From Epiperipatus broadwayi (taxonomy: Eukaryota > Onychophora > Udeonychophora > Euonychophora > Peripatidae): a DNA stretch of 64,000 nucleotides. Under the pieces are notes generated by a model, which was not told the origin of the DNA, searched no databases, and worked only from the letters and a program-made list of their open reading frames with translations. The position numbers and the translations under genes are program-made. This document shows positions 34,114 through 46,140 of this stretch, one piece after another (the stretch's first letter is position 1; the number at the start of each line of letters is the position of its first letter). The stretch is taken from contig JAQFVV010012499.1 of the NCBI GenBank assembly GCA_028023455.1, forward strand, positions 2,052,584 through 2,116,583, given 5' to 3'.

Positions 34114-34690
34114 ATGTATTTTAAATTGGCTGGTGTTAATGTTCATGGACTGAACTCTGCAAAGAGCATTGATGCTCTTGGTCATTGGTTATGAGTTTGC
34201 TCTCCAATATGCTTTGCGGAAACAAAGCTTCATTTCAAATCAGACCCTGTATTATTAAAAAGTTATAAAGTTTGGATCATTCCACTTTTCAACTGCAAAC
34301 CATTCCTCTGGTGGTGTTGCTATGTTAATTCCTCATGCTTCTACAGTTACTAGTTTTAAGATTTGTCTTTTGAATAATTATATGATTTTTGTTACCATCA
34401 ACTTAAATTCTTATAATTTTAATGTTATCTTTCTATATCTTAAAAAATAGGTTTCACTGGTTTACAATGTTATTCAACTAATAAATATTGCTTTAAATTC
34501 AAATCCTTTTCCTACAACACTAAGGGGTCTTGGGCTGCATTCACTGAAAGTGTTTAGACTCTAGCAGGCCTTCAACTTATTTTTGAGACTGAATCATTTT
34601 ATTCCTCAAGAATTTTATTTAGTTGATGTTGATCCTACTTGATACCCCACCTCCAACAATGAATTTCTGGTTGGCTGAGTTATTATTTGA
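34114..34690 (+). pseudogene. LINE ORF2 endonuclease domain, broken
   Basis: Starts at an ATG: MYFKLAGVNVHGLNSAKSIDALGHWL, a stop, then VCSPICFAETKLHFKSD with the catalytic glutamate of APE-type endonucleases (about 34210-34245). After a frameshift near 34300 the domain continues as SSGGVAMLIPHAST (about 34305-34345) and INLNSYNFNVIFLYL. Further shifted pieces run to about 34690 (LVDVDPT). It would nick target DNA in an active element but is interrupted by several stops. It starts 36 bp after the ORF1 stop, normal LINE spacing. Confidence 0.7.
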
Positions 34691-34700
34691 AATTTAAAAA

Positions 34701-35290
34701 ATGAACTTAATTCCTAATCCATCTAAATCACAAAAAGTTCAATACTGGGAGGCTTATTATCTTATTAATGAAACAATAGTGCCTATTAATTCAAGTCTTA
34801 ACTTGACAACATTTAATCTGCTGAAAAAGTTCAGATGGTGGAGTCTGGAACCAAAATATTTTGATTTCCTGGTTAAAATAAATTTAAATGCACTACCTAC
34901 TTGTAGTTTTTTAACAAGAAACCATGGATTACTTTTATTGATGGTCTATGTGGTTTATGTCGCAGAGATGAAGATACATTGAACATATTTTTGGTGAATG
35001 CAGTTATTTGCAAGTTTGTAGATATTTTATTAGCTTTATTTATAAACATAAAGGCTCTTTGATACATGTATTGATACAAGCAATTAAAGCAGGAGTTTTT
35101 GCTGATGTTAGAAGTGTCACTTTTTTTAATATATAGTTTATAGCTAAATAGATATGACATTATTTTTAATTCGAATTGTACAAATCCTTTGAAGATTATA
35201 ATTAGAAAAATCAGAATGATAAAAGCAAGAGTCAATAGAATATCATCACAAGATTTATTTAATAGCACATGGGATCTTATTGACATTTGA
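34701..35290 (+). pseudogene. LINE ORF2 C-terminal region with zinc motif, broken
   Basis: Reads WEAYYLINETIVP, NLLKKFRWWSLEPKYFDFL, KINLNALPT, then in another frame CGLCRRDEDTL joined by a one-base shift to EHIFGEC. This is the CX2CX8HX4C motif found at the end of many LINE ORF2 proteins. A final frame gives RKIRMIKARVNRISSQDLFN and ends STWDLIDI, stop at 35288-35290. The reverse transcriptase that should precede it is deleted. Confidence 0.7.
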
Positions 35291-35400
35291 AGACCAATTT
35301 CTACCTATAGAACTTTAATTTGCATATTGTTTTTATTATACAATATTATTTATTTATTTATTTATTTTGGTTTAATAAAGTTTGTTTTCGATTCAAAAAA

Positions 35401-35950
35401 ACCAATTTATCAGCTTGTAAAGTAAATATTAACTATACCATATAGAAAGTAGTCTTTTTACAGTAGTCAACTTTTTAATATAACAACTATAATTAAAATG
35501 TAGCAAAATGATATATAAATATTGAAAATACTAGCTGTCACTAAATCAAATTCATTACCAATGATTTTTTACTACAACAAACTTTTGGATTGTAAAAAAA
35601 AAAAAAAAACAGCAAATTACTTATATTATAAAAACTTGCCCAACTATTCTAATTAACATTACTTGAAGGAAGATTTTAAAAATTAATTATTTATTCTGAA
35701 AAGGACATTCTTATCTTACTCAAATATAATCTTAGGATGATATTTCTCTTATGAATATACAATGCTGAAATAAGATATTTTTATAAACTTTTTTCTTTTA
35801 AACTCAACCTATTTTTAGCCATTCACGTTCACTTAAAAAAAAAAAAACAGTAAATAATATAAACTATATCAGAAATAGTGTTCTTATCCACTTCGCTTTA
35901 ATATTATTTAATAAATTATTTAAAATTACATTTCCTCCAAGCAATATCTT
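35401..35950. other. AT-rich sequence
   Basis: A17 run near 35595-35611 and A12 near 35835. No gene or repeat recognised. Confidence 0.6.
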
Positions 35951-36077
35951 ATCAAAATAATTATATTCTTAATCAAAATTTTATAAGTAGATAACTTCAA
36001 AGTCAAAAATTATCAAAATAATTATATTCTTAACCAAAATCTATTTTAAGTAGACAATTTCAAAGTCAAAAATTATC
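35951..36077 (+). repeat. Local 61-bp tandem duplication
   Basis: ATCAAAATAATTATATTCTT starts at 35951 and again at 36012; both are followed by an AAGTAGA, CTTCAAAG or TTTCAAAG and GTCAAAAATTATCA series with few changes. Confidence 0.8.
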
Positions 36078-36104
36078 ATTTAACCCTCTTCCTTTTAAAA
36101 CATA

Positions 36105-36345
36105 TTTTATAGAATGATCAAAAATATTACATTCGTTCAACAATTCTTTCAACTTATTCTGTCTTCTATAAATAAACGATTAGACACATACCTAATGAAT
36201 AATTTTAAATAATCTTATTTAGCATTAATATTCATTTTTGCCAATATTAACATTCATTTATTATAAATAATCCAATTATGAACAGAATAAATTAATAGAA
36301 CAATTATTTACCCAAACTGTTTTTTTTTTAATTTTTATAAATTAT
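36105..36345 (+). repeat. Dispersed repeat (family F), second copy at about 38290-38520
   Basis: Shared order: TATAGAA or AGAATGATCAAAA, ATTACATT, TTCAAC or TAATAACTTTTT, ATAAACAAT or ATAAACGAT, AATAGA and TTTATAAATTATT. Moderately diverged. The second copy sits in the spacer of the 37.5-39.35 kb inverted repeat. Confidence 0.55.
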
Positions 36346-37538
36346 TATTAAAATTAAATTATATAGAAACTTCTAATAACAAAAATAACCCTAATTTTTG
36401 TAATAAGCAAAGATTTTTTTATTATATAAAGCTAAAATAAACGCATCAATAATGCGTAATCTATATTTACAAATGCATAAAAAATTACAAAATCAAACTA
36501 TTATATATCCAATTATGTTGCATTTTAAATCTATTAATTCCAGTAAAAGTAAATAAATCTCAAAGAAAAGCATTTCTTATATAGTTTAATATTCACAAAC
36601 ATATCAGCAGATATAAGATTTGCATGATATTTTAAATAAACAATTTTGTTTTAAAAAAAACCTTTAACTTTACGTGCTCAATGCATTAATTGAATACCTT
36701 TTCCTATACTATTCTTTGAATTGTCATCTAAAATATATACTTTCCATTAGTTAATTATTTGTTAACTGTATCTCTAAAATATCTCCTGTTATAATAATAG
36801 ATTGCCACCTTTCTTCTCCCATTATATTATCTTTGAAGTTTGTGAAAATTAAATTTATAAATAAAATTTACTTTTGAGATTATTCTTGATATTACTAATT
36901 ATGTACTTTATAAGATTTTATCATTTCTTAATAACATTTTAATAAATATTTTTATTAATTTTGATATTTATATTGTTTAATCTTTTTTGAAGTTTTTTTT
37001 TTTATAGAATTAAAAGTTGCAACATCCAAGATAATTGAGGGTATAGTGATTTATATATTGAAAATATTTATATATCTATAAGAATTATTAATATGTTTAT
37101 TTTAGCATTGTCTTATAATAAATTCTTACATATTAAAAAAATAGGGATATTTTTCCATTATTCCTACTATGACATATTACTTTGATGATGTATTACTCTA
37201 AGCTTGCTATATATTTAAAATAAAACCTCAAGGAATGTGCAGAGAAACTAATCCATAAAATTTTTCTGCAGATCTTATTGAAGGTGTTATTTTTAAACAT
37301 ATTGCAACACTTAGAATAATATGTCCCTAGAAGTAATATATTATACCACATGTAGTATCAAAGTTAAATGCAAAAAAAAGGCACATATATTCATTACATA
37401 AAAAAAAAGTCTTTACAATACTAAATAAATCAGTTTGAAAGTTATACCAATTTGCTATGACCCATCATGTCATCAAAACCATCCTTCCATCTGCCACCAT
37501 ACACTATGGTACTTCATGCCATTATATTCCATGTGTTA
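36346..37538. other. AT-rich sequence with one partial repeat
   Basis: About 37150-37260 (CTACTATGACATATTACTTT, GTATTACTC, ACTAATCCAT) resembles the inner edge of the right arm at 38580-38700 in direct orientation, so it is probably a fragment of the same foldback element. Nothing else recognised. Confidence 0.45.
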
Positions 37539-39350
37539 TACCAAAATTAAATTTTAAAAGCCATATAATTCTCAATGATGGACAGATATTTTCATTATGG
37601 AAAAAAAGAGAAATATGAAAAGGAAGCCTAAAACACTTTTTAAATGGCAAATTGTAACCAAATTTTAGATTTTCCATTATGCCATACACTAAAGTTAATC
37701 TTATATTTTAAATATCTTTTTTTTTAAAAAAAAAAAAAAAAACAAATATAAAAAGTTTTTCTTGTAAATGTATATAAATACTTAGCAAAAAAAATAAAAA
37801 ACACAAATATAACAAATTTTATCACTAAATATATTTTTCGATTTAATAAAGCAGTATTACTTAAAAATGATAGGAATCATTTATATTGCACTTTTTTTTA
37901 AAAGTCACTCTAGTGGACTCAAGAGCATAATATGTTTCAAAAATGGAAAGGAAAAAGTCTTCTTTAAATACTCACCTCCACATGAATTCAGTCAAATAGG
38001 AATGGAGATGTTGTTGTGCTGCTCCTCTTTCTCTTTTATTCTGCCATTTGACTGAACCCCAAAACATGTCATTATTTTGTGTGTGCCCAAAATCTCTCAG
38101 GTTAGCACCTTTTACAACTTGATGACATTTATATGTGTGAAACGTTGACGTATATTAGTCATGCCCAGATTTGGTTGCCATAACATCATGAAACATATAG
38201 TTTGAATAAATATTATTGGACAAAAATGTCACCAGAGTAATACATCATAGCAGCAATAATACCAAAGTATCTAATTCAATACCTTTCTTACTAAGATATA
38301 CTCTATAGAAGGTTCAAAACTATTACATTTATTTAATAACTTTTTAACCTTATTTTTTCTATTAGAAATAAACAATCATCAAACATACTTATTGACAATT
38401 TGAAATGATCAAATTTAACATCATATTCATTTCATTTAAATAATTCACATAAATAGAGCAAACTAAAGGCAAAATAATATATTGTCTAGTCTTTTTTCAA
38501 ATTTATAAATTATTGTTACAAGCAAAATATATAAAAATTTATAATACTAAAAGCATATCCATTATAAATGTAATTTGGTACTTTGGTATTATTCTTGCTA
38601 TGACATATTTCTTAGGTGGCATTTTTGCCTGGTAATATTTATTCAAAATGTATGGTTCATGAAGTCATGGCAACCAAATCCTGACATGACTAATCCATGT
38701 CAACTTTTCACATATATAAACATCACCAAGTTGCAAAAAAAGATGACCTACAAAAATTTGTGCACACACAAAATATTGAAAGGCTTTGGGATTCGGTCAT
38801 ATGGCAGAAAAAACAACAAAGAGGAACAGCATGTCAACATCTCCATTCCTGTTTAACTAAATACATGTGGAGTTGAGTATTCAAACATGACCCTTTCCAT
38901 TTTGGAATACATTACACTATTCAGTTTCTTACAGTGACTTTTAAAAAAAAAAGCAACATGATTTGTATCTTTTATAAGTAATACTGGGTTCTTTTAAATT
39001 GAAAATTACATTTAGAGATAAAATTTGTCATATTTTTTTTGTTAAATGTTTATATATATTTAGAAGTAAAACTTTTTATATTTTGTTTTTTTTTTAAAGA
39101 TATTTAAAATATAAGATTAAACTTAAGATTTGTCATTTTTAAATAAACACACAAATTTATCTTACAGTTCACCAATTTTGTTTTTGTTTTTTTTAGATTA
39201 AAAAAAAAAATACCAGAAAATCTAAAACTTTGTTTCAACTCACTATTTAAAATGTTTCAGGGTACTTTATAATATTTCTCCCTTTTTCTGTAATGAATAT
39301 ATATGTCCATCATTGGAAATTATATGGTTGTCTTTTAATTTATTAGTAAT
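37539..39350. repeat. Long inverted repeat, arms about 730-770 bp, spacer about 300 bp
   Basis: The left arm 37539-38270 pairs with the right arm 38579-39350. Mirrored landmarks from outside inward are GCCATATAATTCTCAATGATGG / CCATCATTGGAAATTATATGG, GTGACTTTTAAAAAAAA near 37895-37915 mirrored near 38935, AGGAATGGAGATGTTG (left 37999) / CAACATCTCCATTCCTG (right 38836), GATTTGGTTGCCAT (left 38170) / ATGGCAACCAAATC (right 38667) and AATAATACCAAAGTA (left 38256) / TACTTTGGTATTATT (right 38579). Identity is moderate, with indels in homopolymers. Short open frames within it differ between arms and are not conserved as protein. It looks like an old foldback element. Confidence 0.8.
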
Positions 39351-40662
39351 AAGAGGCCTGAACTAAAATATTTTATGACATTATGATTTAGTTAAGAGTA
39401 AGGTTTTGAAAATCAGGTTTTAAAAAGTTTTATTATAAAAATAAAATAGTATTAAAAACATAGCTTTATATCAAATAATTTTTATAGTGATTATTTTAGC
39501 ATAAATGATTCAGAAATATTGTTCTAGTTAACAAAAAAATATGTTAATGATAGTAAGATTTTGAAAGAGATTAATAAAAAATAATATAATGATTTTAATT
39601 TTTTGTCTTTTATGTTAACTACTTATAAATTTTTTAAAATTATTAATAAGAAAATATTTTAGGGTAAGAATAGAACTTTAAATAATTTAATAATTTATAT
39701 TAAAGAAAAAAAAATCACAGAAAAACAATCTTGAAGTTGCTTCTATTATTATTTTTTTTTCTAAAAGAAAAATATAGGTGAAAAAATAAAGAATATAAGA
39801 CTATGCTTGATTAAATTAAAGGTGTTATATTTGAAAACACTGAAAAGAAAAAGTAAAATCTTTTCTAATTATTCTATTTAACTCTGGAGCTAAGAAATTG
39901 TGAAAATCTTCTTTCAATATTATGATTGAAATGTAATTTTAAATTGTGAATAAATTATTATAAGTGTAAAATATTTTATGTCATTTTTAAATTTAAGAAG
40001 TTTGCTGCTCAGAAATAATTAATACTGAATTGTAATTTATATTTGGCTAAATACTCTGCCACAACATCAATTAGCAAATCAAAATCAGAGAATTATTTTA
40101 AGAAACTTGCAAATAATATCCACTTCCTTTTATCAATGCTAATTTAACAGTTAAAATAAAAGATAATTATTTTTACCTAATCTTAAAAACCTTAACAATT
40201 GGTGAATATCAGTTATCAATATTTGAAAAAAAGTGAAGTTTTAAATTAGTAATAATTATTGTAAAGTAGATTTTATTGCAAAATATAATTGCTAAGCTAA
40301 ATATTCAAATTTTAGACACAAATATATTATATTAATTCTTCTAAATATTTCTATGCTACCATGGTTGTAAAAGATGATTGCATGAAATAAAAATCATGCA
40401 AAAATAAGGGTTTTTTTTTCAGGATAAAGCAATCAATGATAGCTGTTTGAAGATTTAATATGGCTTCAAAATCTATAAGTCACATGTTGTAGGTTGTTTT
40501 GTAAATCATAATGTTGGTTGCATGAGAGTATTACATGTTTTGACATACCATTTGTCTTTGGTTCCATTCTGGATTTGGCAAACAGCGGGTCCCATGTGTG
40601 CTGTCTTCCAGCACTATGTGCTGAAATGTCTAATGTAATTAAAAAAATGTAATGTAAATAAT
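39351..40662. other. AT-rich sequence, unrecognised
   Basis: A less AT-rich patch at 40550-40620 contains GCGGGTCCCATGTGTGCTG, perhaps a repeat fragment. Otherwise A/T runs only. Confidence 0.45.
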
Positions 40663-40915
40663 GTTTCGTATCATTTTAAAAATGTAATATTTTGAAATAT
40701 TATTTTTTAAAAAAAAAACCCGTAAAATAAAAAAATAAATTTTGTTTCATATCATTTTAAAAATGTAATATTATAAAAAAAAAATTAAAAAAAAAAAAAT
40801 AGCTTAAAATAAAAAAATTAATTTTGTTCCATATCATTTTAAAAATATAATATTTTAAAATATTATTTTAAGTATAATTAATTTTGTTTCGTAAATTTTG
40901 CAATAAAAAATATTG
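40663..40915 (+). repeat. Tandem repeat of about 81 bp, three copies plus a partial
   Basis: GTTTCRTATCATTTTAAAAA or GTTCCATATC variants begin at 40663, 40744 and 40826. A last short copy begins at 40886. Units contain long A-runs whose lengths vary. Confidence 0.8.
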
Positions 40916-41880
40916 GCCTGGTAACATTACATTTCATTATTTTTGTACAAAAACAATGCCTTCAAGTGGCTGTGCCCGGATTTCAAATGATTACCCAACT
41001 ATTATTTGTAATTATCATCATTATTTTCATCTCATTGATATACTGAATTCATTCTAGATTTCCATTAATGTTGGTAAGGATAAGTTTATTAACATCATAT
41101 GCTTAAAAACAACTAGATTCATTCTATTCTTGATTGTATGATGACAGATGGTTTTATATTCATAACGTAAATGATAGGTATGGTCCATTATTGATTAGAT
41201 ATTGACATAAGTACTTCAATGGCATTAGTAACCAGTTTCCAAAATAAGGCAGATGAAAGAGTCTAGAATAGTATACAGCTGGTTAGAAAGGAAGAGATTA
41301 ACAATATAGTTTTTTTTTTGGTCATAAATAAAGTTTTAGTGAAGCTTTCAAATAATCATTTAAAGCTCAATTGATTATTCTTATACACATCTTCACACAC
41401 AATACATTAAATTATGTATGTGTATGTATGTGAAAATTAAATTTTCAACATTGATTAAAAAAATGAAAAACTCTAAGTTCAATTCTAAATTTTAAATAAA
41501 TTCTGAATAGACTTTTTTTTGTTTGTTTTAATTATTATTAAATATGGTTTTCTTTTTGGGGGGGAGGGGCAAACATATGTACTTAAGATTCATTATCAGA
41601 GATTTTTGATAAGCATTAATTTAAGTAAATATGATTTTTGAAAAAAAATAATATAATTAATTAAGTTCAAAATAAAACTTTAAGTAATTTTGATATGTTT
41701 TTTTGTAAAATAATATAATTAGTTAATTATATTTAAGATCAGTCAATATATCAAATTCTTAAATAAAAGTCTTGTTTACTAATTCCATTTAAGGTGAAAA
41801 ATAGGATAATTATCATGGTGTCATATAAAGATTACTTGTGTTGTTTATTCATTCATCTGATACAAGTTTGAGAAGATAGT
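40916..41880. other. AT-rich sequence
   Basis: A G-rich patch (GGGGGGGAGGGG) lies near 41559-41570. No gene recognised. Confidence 0.5.
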
Positions 41881-41883
41881 CAA

Positions 41884-41990
41884 GCATTGTTAGCCGAGAT
41901 GTCAGTGCAGCCATCTTGCAAGCAAGCAGTTGGTTGCAGACGGATGTTGCGGGTTCACCTCCCGGCTGATGCTATGACATATGGAAACAA
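41884..41990 (+). repeat. tRNA-derived SINE (family G), copy 1
   Basis: A box TAGCCGAGATG at 41891-41901 and B box GGTTCACCTCC at 41952-41962, about 50 bp apart as in tRNA genes. They are followed by CTGATGCTATGACATATGG and an A-rich stretch. Reverse-oriented relatives occur at 58496-58590 and 58798-58900. Predicted pol III type-2 internal promoter. The 72-codon open frame here is a by-product of the SINE. Confidence 0.8.
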
Positions 41991-42505
41991 AAAAGTTTCA
42001 GAAGATAATCACACAGCATTATTTTATCTGGATTTTTCTCTACAAGAGAAATTGTTTGAAAAAAAAATCATTGTGAAGCCTTATAAGAACTTAAATGCTA
42101 GCTAAAATATGTATCAAATGGAATTATCCATGAATAAATAAATAAAATACCCACAAAATCTTTCTTTCTCAAATTATCTATCCCAATCAAAATGGACCTT
42201 ACATGCCTTGTTGTTAATAATTTCCAAATTAGCTTTAAGAAATCGCCAACTTAAAAAAAAATTACAAGATTGCAATGTTTTTCAAATATGGAATATTTCT
42301 AAAAATATATAAAACTGTCAATGATACATTAATTACTATGAATTTGACTGGAAAATCTTCACTTATAAGCTCTTTTTGCACAAACGTTTTTCTAATTCTT
42401 TAGAAAAGAAAAGTACTTAACTCTTTGATGATTTTCCAATAGCTTACTGATGTAATTTTTTTTCTTGCTCTTAATTTAATTGTGAAAGAAAAAAGATTTC
42501 TTTAT
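41991..42505. other. AT-rich sequence
   Basis: Nothing recognised apart from possible SINE tail sequence at the left. Confidence 0.5.
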
Positions 42506-43140
42506 AGATATAATAAAAGACAAATGCCCCCCAAGATGCATTTCGTGCTGAACCAGCACTCATCAGTTGGCCCAGGTCTCTATCCTTCATATATATATAA
42601 TATAATCCAGTGCATAACGCTATACTGAAATAAATATACAAATATTAAGCAATTAAATCATCCCATGATTAAGAAATCCAGTACTGCCCTCTGTGAACTA
42701 ATATATAATAAATTAGAGTTCGTATTTCAAAATAGCCAAGTCAAAATGGTATATATATGTATATGCAAAGTATTTATCTAGAGCAAATTGTTACATTTTC
42801 ATTTACTATTGTCAAATTCCCTCTACTCACAACTTTGACGCCATCCATTTCTGATAAATACATTAATGATTATTACTAATCATTTTCGAAACTAGAAATT
42901 ATCTCTAGCACAGATATAAACTTTAAACCTCAGTTAAAGATTAATATATCTTACTTTTTAATTTTACACACACACACACGGAATTATTCATCTTTCTCTG
43001 TCCCGTGTGTAATATCTTTATAGCTATAATAAATACCTCCATACTTTCCCATTATTTTTAAATTCATATAAATTAAGATACAATAAAAGAAAATGACCCT
43101 CAAGATGCATTTCGTGTTGAACCAGCACTCATTTCTTATA
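42506..43140. repeat. Composite repeat: two copies of family H around a family E copy
   Basis: Family H (AATAAAAGA, CAAGATGCATTTCGTG, TGAACCAGCACTCAT) occurs at about 42506-42575 and 43080-43133 in the same orientation. More diverged relatives lie near 5281-5345 and 58350-58445 (GGACCAACTG, GTTCAGTATGAAATATGTAT on the matching strand). Between them, 42640-42770 is the family E repeat also found inverted at 32825-33010. (AC)n at 42969-42980. Confidence 0.7.
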
Positions 43141-45999
43141 TATATAAAAGCTTGTGTTTATTTATTTGTTACAATAATTTTTGATGTTATATTTTCTTTT
43201 TATTATTGCCAAAATGCATTTCAAAAAAATAAAGAAGACATGTTAAAAAAGAGGGAGGGAGAAGAGAAATAATTAGGATGTTTAGTGCATTAGTAATAAA
43301 TTAATAATGATTGAAAAAAAAAAAAAAACATTATCTTAAAGACTTTGAAATGTATTTAATATCTTAAAATTTGTTTAAAATTGTATTTTACATTTTCCAT
43401 GTTAACTCACTTTTTAATTGTGAAATAATATAATAGGAATATATTCTTATTATTTTATTTCACAATTAAATGATAAATATTTAATATTTTACATATTCGC
43501 AATTCAAATTAGAATTCAATTAAATGAATTTCATAGATATTAAAATATAACTTTTGGACCCTACTGCATGAAAATGTGTTTATGAATATACATGTATAAT
43601 GCAAATTGCAAATCATTAAGCGTCTACTTCTGGAAATAAATTATTAATTTTCAAAATTTATATCAATACTAAAAATATCTGAAATTATTTATGACACTAT
43701 TATACTCAAATAAAATGAAGTTAAATGAGGAAAAAATATTGAATAATCAGAATTTATGTTTATAATGCTAGTCATTTATAATTTATTGCTGATATCGTAA
43801 GCAGTTTGGATTAATCATAATTGGATATGTGCAGAGTTATTTAAAGAATTAAACACAGAATTGTATATATATTAACCTAATGAAATATTAGTATTTATAA
43901 AGAAACCATCTATTATTTGTTTATCAGTGAATATACATACTGTTAGCCAAGTCCATAAATATTAATTGAGAGAAAAATTGTTTTATTTTATTTGGCTTTC
44001 ATGGAAAATTAACATATTATGAACCTCATGTAGTTGTTTGAATAATAAATGTTGTATTTTTATTTGACATATGCAGTTAATGTAGCCCTGCTATGTACAT
44101 ATTTTGTAAAGACAATTTAGAGTTGGTATTTTACATAGTTTGCATTTTAATTAAGAATCTAAAATTGTGCCTACATATATTGGATTATATTTGATGAGTG
44201 TTGGCTGATATGAGAACATATATATATATATATATATATATATGTTCTATTTTAGTATAAAATATATTATTTGTAACTTATAAAAATTTCTCTTTCTTCT
44301 TTTGTGATTTGATTTTGATTTACTTTAACAATTACTCTCTTATATTATTTTAATGAATTTAAATTTGCTTATTCTCATATCTAACCATATCAAAACTTAA
44401 CTTTAAAATTTGACAACACATTAAAATTTGTATAATAGTATTAAAAACAATATTTTTTTTATTTGTTTAAAGGATCTTAAAATTATTATTTTATTAAATT
44501 TACAAAAAACCAATTTTCAATTAAATATTAATTATTAAAAATAAATACATAATTAATGTCTCAATGTAATAAAAGAAAAGACAAATTTAGGGAGAAGATT
44601 GTCTGATAGTTTCTTTTGGAGGAGAATAAAAAGAAAATGGTAAAGGCAAGTAGTGTAAATTTGCCAAGCTTATTTTAAAGTAAAAAAATAAGTAATTGGA
44701 CTACCACAAAGTTTCTATAAACGTAAATAACATAGTGGTATTTAATTAGAAGATGCCTTCTAAATTAAAAGTCTGTTCAAGTCTGGCATGGATCAATCGC
44801 CAATAGTAAGAATTTTCCAATATTACATTTTGAAATGTCAGAGCTTCCTATTTTAAAAGAATTGATTGCAAGAATTTGTATTTTTGAAATATTTATTATT
44901 TTACAATTTGGAAACATTTAAAAGTATTTTAATTACAGAAGTTATGAATATGAAAATTTGCTTTTTAAATAAAAAGAAGTCTAAATTAAAGTAAAATGTT
45001 AAAGTTATCAACATATTTTAAATATTTCCATTTCTAATTCTAATAAATATAGTATTGATTGATATTTAATTCTACAATCCAGTAGTATATTTGCTAATTA
45101 ATTTGTTTAACATTTGATAATAAATAATCTTCAAATAATTAATCAACTATTTCTAATTTTATATCAGTTTAATGATTGAATTAAGTGCTATAATTAATAT
45201 TCCTATATTTAAGCTGATGGATAAATATTCCATGGATGTAATAAAATTGGAACATTTTAATAGAGAAATGTAGAGATTAATAACTTAATGAAAAACATTT
45301 TCATATTTTAAGTTGTGCATGTCTTAGGACCACGTAAAATTGTTCATCAAATATTGATTATAATAACCAATACAACGATAAAATTCATGTATGGATTAAA
45401 TTATAGTTATAATTATTGCTTCATAGATTTATTGTTCACATAAGTACATGGATCCCACGGATCATATTCAGTTATAAACGTTATACAATCCAAGTTGACA
45501 CACACACTGTTATAATTCATTATTGAACTGTAAAATCTTTACATTTAATTTATATCACACACACACCTGTAAAACTTTATGTTAGATGCATAATCATTAC
45601 TTTACACTATCGTTATCAACTTCATGTAAGTTCCTAAGTATATTTATTAAGTTTAAATCAATAAGGGTTGAATAAAATATTTATTCAAGAGAATACCTTA
45701 AAACAGCTTGAAAAGTACTAAATGTATTCATGAATGTATAAATCTTTATGAGGTATTATGTTAATCTTTCCAGATTTTATTCCTATATAATACTATTACT
45801 TATATTATATTACACATGTTTTAGTTTAAGTAAGAGAAGTTAGTACATTAGTTCCTGATTAGCTTAACATTTTATTATACAAGAACCCATATTTGCTAAA
45901 GTGTTATGTTTTCTGAATAGTCAGAATAACTGAGGATGATGATTTGCACTTTAATGTGAAGTAATGGTAATGTTTTTTTTATAATGTTAAAGGGCATTA
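43141..45999. other. AT-rich sequence, unrecognised
   Basis: A (TA)n run at about 44217-44242, bordered by GAACA and TGTTC, forms a perfect palindrome. An A15 run lies near 43315. No coding frame supported. Confidence 0.55.
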
Positions 46000-46005
46000 A
46001 TCTGT

Positions 46006-46140
46006 CTGGTGGTTAATCCGCAGATTATTTAATTGCCAATTTTGGTATTTTATACTCATTCCTCCTGGTGGTTAATCCGCAGAATTGTTATTTTACTTAT
46101 TCTATGATGGTATAAATCCACAAAACGTTTAGTGTTATTT
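46006..46140 (+). repeat. Short tandem repeat, 59-bp period
   Basis: CTGGTGGTTAATCCGCAGA starts at 46006 and again at 46065. A decayed third copy (ATGATGGTATAAATCCACAAA) starts near 46123. Confidence 0.75.

Larger units (their letters stand above)
33040..35400 (+). mobile_element. Non-LTR retrotransposon with open ORF1 and internally deleted ORF2
   Basis: Two consecutive protein regions in LINE order: ORF1 with zinc knuckles (to 34077), then an ORF2 endonuclease start (from 34114) followed directly by the ORF2 C-terminal zinc motif (from about 34701). The reverse transcriptase that should lie between, well over 1 kb, is missing. The copy ends with TTTATTTATTTATTTATTTT, AATAAAG and an A-rich stretch near 35393-35402. 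The clade is uncertain. Minus-strand frame 34897-35286 is antisense. Confidence 0.8.

Noticed and set aside
34897-35286. 129-codon minus-strand frame
   Set aside because: Antisense of the LINE ORF2 C-terminal region. The plus strand carries the zinc motif and conserved tail.
37867-38856. Small frames (37867-38055, 38575-38856) as genes
   Set aside because: They lie in the two arms of an inverted repeat but on non-equivalent frames, so the protein sequence is not what is conserved.
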